A DNA stretch of 64,000 nt from assembly GCF_004771275.1 (NCBI RefSeq), contig NZ_RQEV01000008.1, positions 62,001 through 126,000 of the forward strand, read 5' to 3'. Source of the stretch: Leptospira fluminis (GTDB lineage Bacteria; Spirochaetota; Leptospiria; Leptospirales; Leptospiraceae). A program made the position numbers and the translations under genes. Shown in pieces: positions 60,012-64,000 of the stretch; the first letter of the stretch is position 1, and every line of letters begins with the position of its first letter. The notes under the pieces were generated by a model that was not told the origin of the DNA, did not search any database, and saw only the letters and a list, made by a program, of their open reading frames with translations.

Positions 60012-60398
60012 ATGATTTTGCCTTATCTCAGTGTAGCGTTCGGCGGAGCGATCGGTAGCGTGCTTCGATACTCCATCCAATTGAACGCAACGAGGCAGGG
60101 TCAGGCCGCTTTTCCGTTGGCAACCTTCGCCGTCAATGTACTCGGCAGTTTTCTCATCGGTTGGGTCTATTCCGTTTCGGAAAAAGCCGGGCTCCTTTCG
60201 CCAGAGTTGCGTATTTTTCTCGCGACGGGATTTTGCGGGGGTTTTACCACTTTTTCCGCCTTTAGTCACGAGTCCTTGGCTTTCCTCAAGGCCGGGGAAT
60301 TTCATTCCTTTCTACTTTATTCTTCCTCGACCTTTGCAGTTTGCCTCATCGGCACCGCGCTCGGAGCTTGGTTAGGTTCCCTACTCAAATCTTTCTGA
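60012..60398 (+). CDS. crcB: Fluoride channel CrcB/Fluc
   Basis: A 128-residue protein with four membrane segments, the size of Fluc fluoride channels, which work as dual-topology dimers. The motifs are present: FGGAIGSVLRYSIQ near the N-terminus, NVLGSFLIGWVY with the pore Asn, and the Phe-box region GFCGGFTTFSAFSHE. Single-gene CrcB is expected to form a homodimer. It protects the cell from fluoride. The start MILPYLSVAFGGAIG fits the family. Confidence 0.93.
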   Translation: MILPYLSVAFGGAIGSVLRYSIQLNATRQGQAAFPLATFAVNVLGSFLIGWVYSVSEKAGLLSPELRIFLATGFCGGFTTFSAFSHESLAFLKAGEFHSFLLYSSSTFAVCLIGTALGAWLGSLLKSF

Positions 60399-60487
60399 TT
60401 TTTGCAATAGAACAGCGGGCGAAAACGCTTGCCATCCGACTCGAAAAAGGGAAACTTCGAAAACTTAAATCGGTTTAGGAAGAGAAC

Positions 60488-61486
60488 TTGAAACGTTGGC
60501 TTAAAATCACGATCGCGATCCTTGTCGTTACTGGAGTTTCATACACAGGCGCTTATTATTCCAGCGTTCCCAGTTACGAATATCCCCAGCATTCCCTTCC
60601 CTCCGACTTCGATTCTTTTTATCAAAGCAAACTGGCGGAAACGAAAGGCAAAGGCGGGAAACCCGGAAATGAAGAAAGATTGGTCCGTTATTCTCCGGGA
60701 AAAACGAAAACGGCGATCCTGTATGTTCACGGATTCGGAGCGTCTAGAGCCGAAGGGGAAGAATCCATGGACAGAGTCGCGGCAAAATTGAAGGCAAACC
60801 TCTATTATTTGAGGCTCCCCGGACACGGCACCAACAACGAGGATCACCGCGATACGGATTTTCGGGAATATTTGAAAACTGCCGAAGAAAGTCTACTTAT
60901 GATGGACAAACTCGGAGACAGAATCGTCCTCGTTGGAACCAGTATGGGAGGATTGATTTCCACCTATTTAGCCGCGAAGTATCCGGACAAAATCCACGCC
61001 CTGGTTCTATTCTCCCCTTTTTACGACTTCGCCGCTCCTCTGGCCAAAATCTTTTACTACCCGGGCGGACCTTTTTTAGGCCGTGCAATCAACGGAAAAA
61101 TCCGTAAATCTCCCACCAGAGTTGCGGGTGACGGAATCGGGGACAAATATTACGATTTTTGGTACAAGGACCAGTACCTGGATTCCTTAACTCATATCGC
61201 AAACGCCAAAAAAATGATCGTTTCGAGCCGCACATTCGAGAAGATAACGGAACCGACTTTATTAGTATATTATTATAAGGACGAAAATAAACAGGACAAG
61301 GTCGCGAGCGTTCCCGCCATGTTGGACGGTTTTTCCAAGTTCGGGGGCTCCAGTAAGAGTCCGTTAAACCGTTCCGTAGCGATCGGAGAAGGACATCACG
61401 TTCTGACTTCCAAGCACGTTTCCTCGGACAAGGAAGCTGTCGAAACCGCCGTACTGGATTTTCTGAAAAAGACGGATTTAAAATAG
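60488..61486 (+). CDS. Alpha/beta hydrolase (esterase/lysophospholipase type) with N-terminal anchor
   Basis: A 332-residue protein with an N-terminal hydrophobic segment (ITIAILVVTGVSYTGAYY, no lipobox) that may be a signal peptide or anchor. The catalytic domain has ILYVHGFGASRAEGE, LRLPGHGTNNEDH, nucleophile VLVGTSMGGLISTYLAAKYP, and a late His in EGHHVLT. The start is the TTG at 60488, with AGGAAGAG about 5 nt upstream; no closer ATG gives a better start. It resembles serine-aminopeptidase/lysophospholipase-like hydrolases; the substrate is unknown. It converges with the LysR gene (36 nt gap). Confidence 0.85.
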   Translation: MKRWLKITIAILVVTGVSYTGAYYSSVPSYEYPQHSLPSDFDSFYQSKLAETKGKGGKPGNEERLVRYSPGKTKTAILYVHGFGASRAEGEESMDRVAAKLKANLYYLRLPGHGTNNEDHRDTDFREYLKTAEESLLMMDKLGDRIVLVGTSMGGLISTYLAAKYPDKIHALVLFSPFYDFAAPLAKIFYYPGGPFLGRAINGKIRKSPTRVAGDGIGDKYYDFWYKDQYLDSLTHIANAKKMIVSSRTFEKITEPTLLVYYYKDENKQDKVASVPAMLDGFSKFGGSSKSPLNRSVAIGEGHHVLTSKHVSSDKEAVETAVLDFLKKTDLK

Positions 61487-61521
61487 GAAGTCCGGTTTCA
61501 TTTTCGGGAACTTCCGTCCCT

Positions 61522-62403
61522 CTACCGACCGATTACGGAAGCTGCGGACCGGATTTTGTCCATGAGCAAGGATAATCCGGAACGTGCGAATTTTCTGTGA
61601 CAGAGATAAAACTTTCTTTCCGCAAAGAGCTCGGGAAGTTCCAATCTCTTTAGTTTTTCACTGACCGAATATTCAGATAAGAAACCGATTCCCAACCCCG
61701 TCTCCAAAGCCTTGACCACCGATTCCACGCTCCTCAATTCCATAACGATCCTAGGGCGAAACTTCTTTCCCAATTTTCTGGTCTTCTTTTCCACGGCTCG
61801 CCGGACCGCAGAGGCCGGATGGAAATAAACGAAAGGCTGATTTTCCAGATCCGAAAGACGGATCCTTTTCCGACGGAAGATTTCATGCCCCGATGAAGCG
61901 ACCGGCACGATCCTGTCGGAAAGGAATTCCATCTCCACCAAACCGGGTTCGTTTACCGGGCCCGTCAAAATCCCGAGATCCGCGTCTCCCCCGAGCAAGG
62001 CTTCCTTGGTTTCCTGAGCATCCCCTTCTCTCACCGACAGGGACAATCCTGGATATTCCGCCAAAATTCTCTTGATGATCTGCGGAAGGATCCATGCGGA
62101 AACCGTTCCACCGGCGGATATCGAAAACGTTCCGCTCAATTCCCTTCCGGATTCCTTCATGCCTTCCTTAAGTTCGGCCCACAAATCCTTCATCCGTTCC
62201 GCATAGGCCAAAAACAATTCCCCTTTAGCGGTCGTCCTCACCGCTCTAGAACCTCGATGCAAAAGGATACAACCCAGCTCCCTTTCCAAGAGAGCCATTT
62301 GTCTCGACAAGGCAGGCTGGGTGAGACCGAGACGGTCCGCCGCCTTTTGAAACGTCCCGCTCTTTACGATTTCGAGAAAGTAACCGATCTGTCTGAATTC
62401 CAT
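61522..62403 (-). CDS. LysR-type transcriptional regulator
   Basis: A 293-residue LTTR of usual length. The N-terminal winged helix is FRQIGYFLEIVKSGTFQKAADRL and LGLTQPALSRQMALLERELG. The C-terminal effector domain (about 90-290) has VSAWILPQIIKRILAEYPGL and VKALETGLGIGFLSEYSV. It is divergent from leuC with 105 nt between starts, the usual position of a leucine-responsive LysR regulator, so it may control leuCD; this is inferred from position only. AGGAGAG precedes the ATG. Confidence 0.88.
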   Translation of the reverse strand: MEFRQIGYFLEIVKSGTFQKAADRLGLTQPALSRQMALLERELGCILLHRGSRAVRTTAKGELFLAYAERMKDLWAELKEGMKESGRELSGTFSISAGGTVSAWILPQIIKRILAEYPGLSLSVREGDAQETKEALLGGDADLGILTGPVNEPGLVEMEFLSDRIVPVASSGHEIFRRKRIRLSDLENQPFVYFHPASAVRRAVEKKTRKLGKKFRPRIVMELRSVESVVKALETGLGIGFLSEYSVSEKLKRLELPELFAERKFYLCHRKFARSGLSLLMDKIRSAASVIGR

Positions 62404-62455
62404 CCCTCTCTCCTATATATAACTTTTACTTATAGTTTATATTAGTCTAATCTAT

Positions 62456-62484
62456 TTGAGTTATATTATGTATTTTGTTATCAT
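62456..62484 (+). promoter_or_regulatory. Candidate sigma70-type promoter of leuCD
   Basis: TTGAGT (62456-62461) and TATCAT (62479-62484) are spaced by 17 nt. AGGAGG (62495-62500) then lies 8 nt before the leuC ATG. Upstream AT-rich inverted elements (TATAACT...AGTTTATA, ATTAG-T-CTAAT) near 62414-62447 are candidate LysR sites. Confidence 0.45.
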
Positions 62485-62508
62485 TCAATACGTCAGGAGG
62501 AATATATC

Positions 62509-63918
62509 ATGCCGAAAACTCTGTACGACAAGATCTGGGAGGAACATTCCGTCCTCCGCGAGGAAAACGGGGAAAATCTCCTCTTCGTTGATAGACATCT
62601 GGTCCACGAAGTCACTTCCCCACAAGCCTTCGAGGGATTAAGGCGGAAGAATAGAAAGGTCAAACACCCTGAGTTGACTCTTGCGGTCGTGGATCATAAC
62701 GTTTCCACACGGAACCGGAACGATAAAAACGCCGCCGGGCCCGTGTCGAGACGCCAAATCGAAGCGATAGAGCGGAATTGTGAGGAGTTCGGAATCCGAC
62801 TTTTCGGATGGGACCATGCGGACCGAGGAATCGGACATGTACTGGCCCCCGAGTTAGGATTTACCCTACCAGGAAATCTGATCGTATGCGGAGATTCTCA
62901 TACGGCGACTCACGGCGCTTTCGGGGCCTTGGCCTTCGGTATCGGTACGAGCGAAGTGGAGCACGTGTTCGCGACTCAAACTCTGAAACAAAGAAAATCC
63001 AAATCCATGCTGGTTTCTCTCGTCGGAAAATTGAAAGTGGGAGTAACCGCCAAAGACGTAGCCTTAACCCTGATCGGAAAAATCGGAACCGACGGAGGAC
63101 AGGGCTACGTGATGGAATATTCCGGCGAAGCTGTACGGGAGTTTTCGATGGAGGAACGGATGACTCTCTGCAATATGAGCATCGAAGCGGGGGCGAGAGC
63201 CGGACTGGTCGCGCCGGATGAAAAGACCTTCGCATATTTGCAAAAAACGGAACTATCCCCGAAAGGAATGTTGTTCGAGGAAGCGGTTTCCTTCTGGTCA
63301 AGCCTCCGTTCCGATCCGGATGCGACGTATGACAAGACCGTGTCCCTGGATTTGTCCGAAGTGGAACCCCAGGTGACCTGGGGAACGAATCCTTCCCAGA
63401 CCGTATCCGTCCTGGGCAGAGTTCCCCTTCCCGACGACTTGGACGATCCCTTCCGGAAAGAAACCGCGCAAAAAGCCTTGCAGTACATGGGGCTGACGGC
63501 GGGCACAAAGATGGAGGACATCGGAGTGGACAAGGTTTTCATCGGCTCCTGCACGAACTCCAGGATTGAGGACTTGCGCTCGGCGGCGAAACTTGCAAAA
63601 GGAAGAAACGTCCATCCGAACGTCCAAGCGATCGTGGTTCCCGGATCCGGCCGAGTCAAACGTCAGGCGGAATCGGAAGGAATAGACAAAATCTTTTTGG
63701 AGGCGGGCTTTGAATGGAGAGAACCCGGTTGTTCTCTTTGCCTGGCGATGAACGACGACGTTCTTCTTCCCGGCGAGCGCTCCGCTTCCACCTCCAACCG
63801 GAATTTTGAAGGGAGGCAGGGACGCGGCGGCCGTACACACTTAGTGAGCCCTGCTATGGCCGTGGGTGCCGCGATTCATGGAAAATTTACGGACGTAAGA
63901 GGATGGAAAGAATTATGA
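62509..63918 (+). CDS. leuC: 3-isopropylmalate dehydratase large subunit
   Basis: A 469-residue protein of standard LeuC length. With LeuD it isomerises 2- to 3-isopropylmalate in leucine synthesis using a [4Fe-4S] cluster. Cluster Cys are in [11 protein letters not shown] and GCSLCLAMN. Other motifs are [37 protein letters not shown] and [19 protein letters not shown] is placed 8 nt before the ATG. Its stop overlaps the leuD start (ATGA). It diverges from a LysR-type regulator. Confidence 0.96.
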   Translation: MPKTLYDKIWEEHSVLREENGENLLFVDRHLVHEVTSPQAFEGLRRKNRKVKHPELTLAVVDHNVSTRNRNDKNAAGPVSRRQIEAIERNCEEFGIRLFGWDHADRGIGHVLAPELGFTLPGNLIVCGDSHTATHGAFGALAFGIGTSEVEHVFATQTLKQRKSKSMLVSLVGKLKVGVTAKDVALTLIGKIGTDGGQGYVMEYSGEAVREFSMEERMTLCNMSIEAGARAGLVAPDEKTFAYLQKTELSPKGMLFEEAVSFWSSLRSDPDATYDKTVSLDLSEVEPQVTWGTNPSQTVSVLGRVPLPDDLDDPFRKETAQKALQYMGLTAGTKMEDIGVDKVFIGSCTNSRIEDLRSAAKLAKGRNVHPNVQAIVVPGSGRVKRQAESEGIDKIFLEAGFEWREPGCSLCLAMNDDVLLPGERSASTSNRNFEGRQGRGGRTHLVSPAMAVGAAIHGKFTDVRGWKEL

Positions 63919-64000
63919 GCGGTTGGACGAAACACAAGGGGATCGTGGCTCCTTTACTTAGAGCGGATATAGATACGGACCAAATTCTGCCGAAGCAATT
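63915..64000 (+). CDS. leuD: 3-isopropylmalate dehydratase small subunit (start only, runs off the right edge)
   Basis: The ATG at 63915 overlaps the leuC stop. The 28 visible codons read [15 protein letters not shown] then [23 protein letters not shown] is the conserved LeuD N-terminus. The rest lies outside the window. Confidence 0.93.
   Translation, partial: MSGWTKHKGIVAPLLRADIDTDQILPKQ

Noticed and set aside
1..64000. Frequent TCCGGA/TTCCGG words as possible uptake or repeat elements
   Set aside because: They occur mainly inside genes and follow from heavy use of TCC, CCG, GGA and GAA codons.
1..64000. tRNA, rRNA, CRISPR arrays, insertion sequences or phage genes
   Set aside because: None was recognised in any intergenic stretch or coding region.

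Overview
The window looks like a chromosomal segment of a Leptospira-type spirochaete. The reasons are the many lipoproteins with loose lipoboxes, the large family-specific outer-surface lipoproteins, the wealth of PAS-domain kinases, a SpoIIE-type phosphatase and class III cyclase, and a treponemal-style TatT/TatP/DctQM TRAP transporter. Base composition is near 50% G+C by eye, rather high for the genus. I name no species. No rRNA, tRNA, CRISPR array, insertion sequence or prophage was recognised.

Layout. 1-4.5 kb: hisD-panC-mfd on the minus strand, divergent from an exonuclease III gene. 4.6-7.7 kb: a secreted lipase with a palindrome in its upstream region, a REC-GGDEF diguanylate cyclase, and a copper-storage (Csp) gene whose signal peptide lies in a separate overlapping frame. 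7.7-11.8 kb: three signalling genes (kinase, response regulator, REC-kinase) linked by ATGA overlaps. 11.9-18.6 kb: a cyclophilin, then an adenylate cyclase/FecR/DUF5683-like operon. 18.7-24.5 kb: Uup, another HWE-type kinase, a hydrolase lipoprotein and a lone cNMP-binding protein. 24.7-33.3 kb: DUF445, a small unknown protein and a hydrolase, facing a run of sensor kinase, SpoIIE phosphatase and poly-gamma-glutamate genes pgsB, pgsC and a PgsW-like gene. 33.4-42.7 kb: FKBP and RRM protein, a PiT transporter with a PhoU-like tail, a TRAP transporter with its T component, and a membrane-anchored SARP/BTAD regulator. 43.0-50.4 kb: two giant lipoproteins, one with Ig-like and apparently BPI/TULIP-like regions. 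50.8-58.5 kb: membrane-anchored AraC regulator, desaturase, EamA exporter, glycosidase-like protein, a MORN lipoprotein, a Cox11-like lipoprotein and a NADase-type glycan-binding lipoprotein. 58.7-64 kb: Rrf2/YwnB-like pair around a long palindrome, crcB, a hydrolase, and a LysR regulator divergent from leuCD.

Most of the content is signal transduction and cell envelope. Strong themes are second messengers (c-di-GMP, cAMP), surface polymers and lipoproteins, and copper handling. The most promising leads are the split signal-peptide/Csp gene with a slippery A-run at the junction, the Ig plus BPI/TULIP-like lipoprotein and its partner, the adenylate cyclase with a phosphatase-like but apparently dead N-terminal domain, the kinase/phosphatase-linked poly-gamma-glutamate locus, and the Cox11-like lipoprotein.
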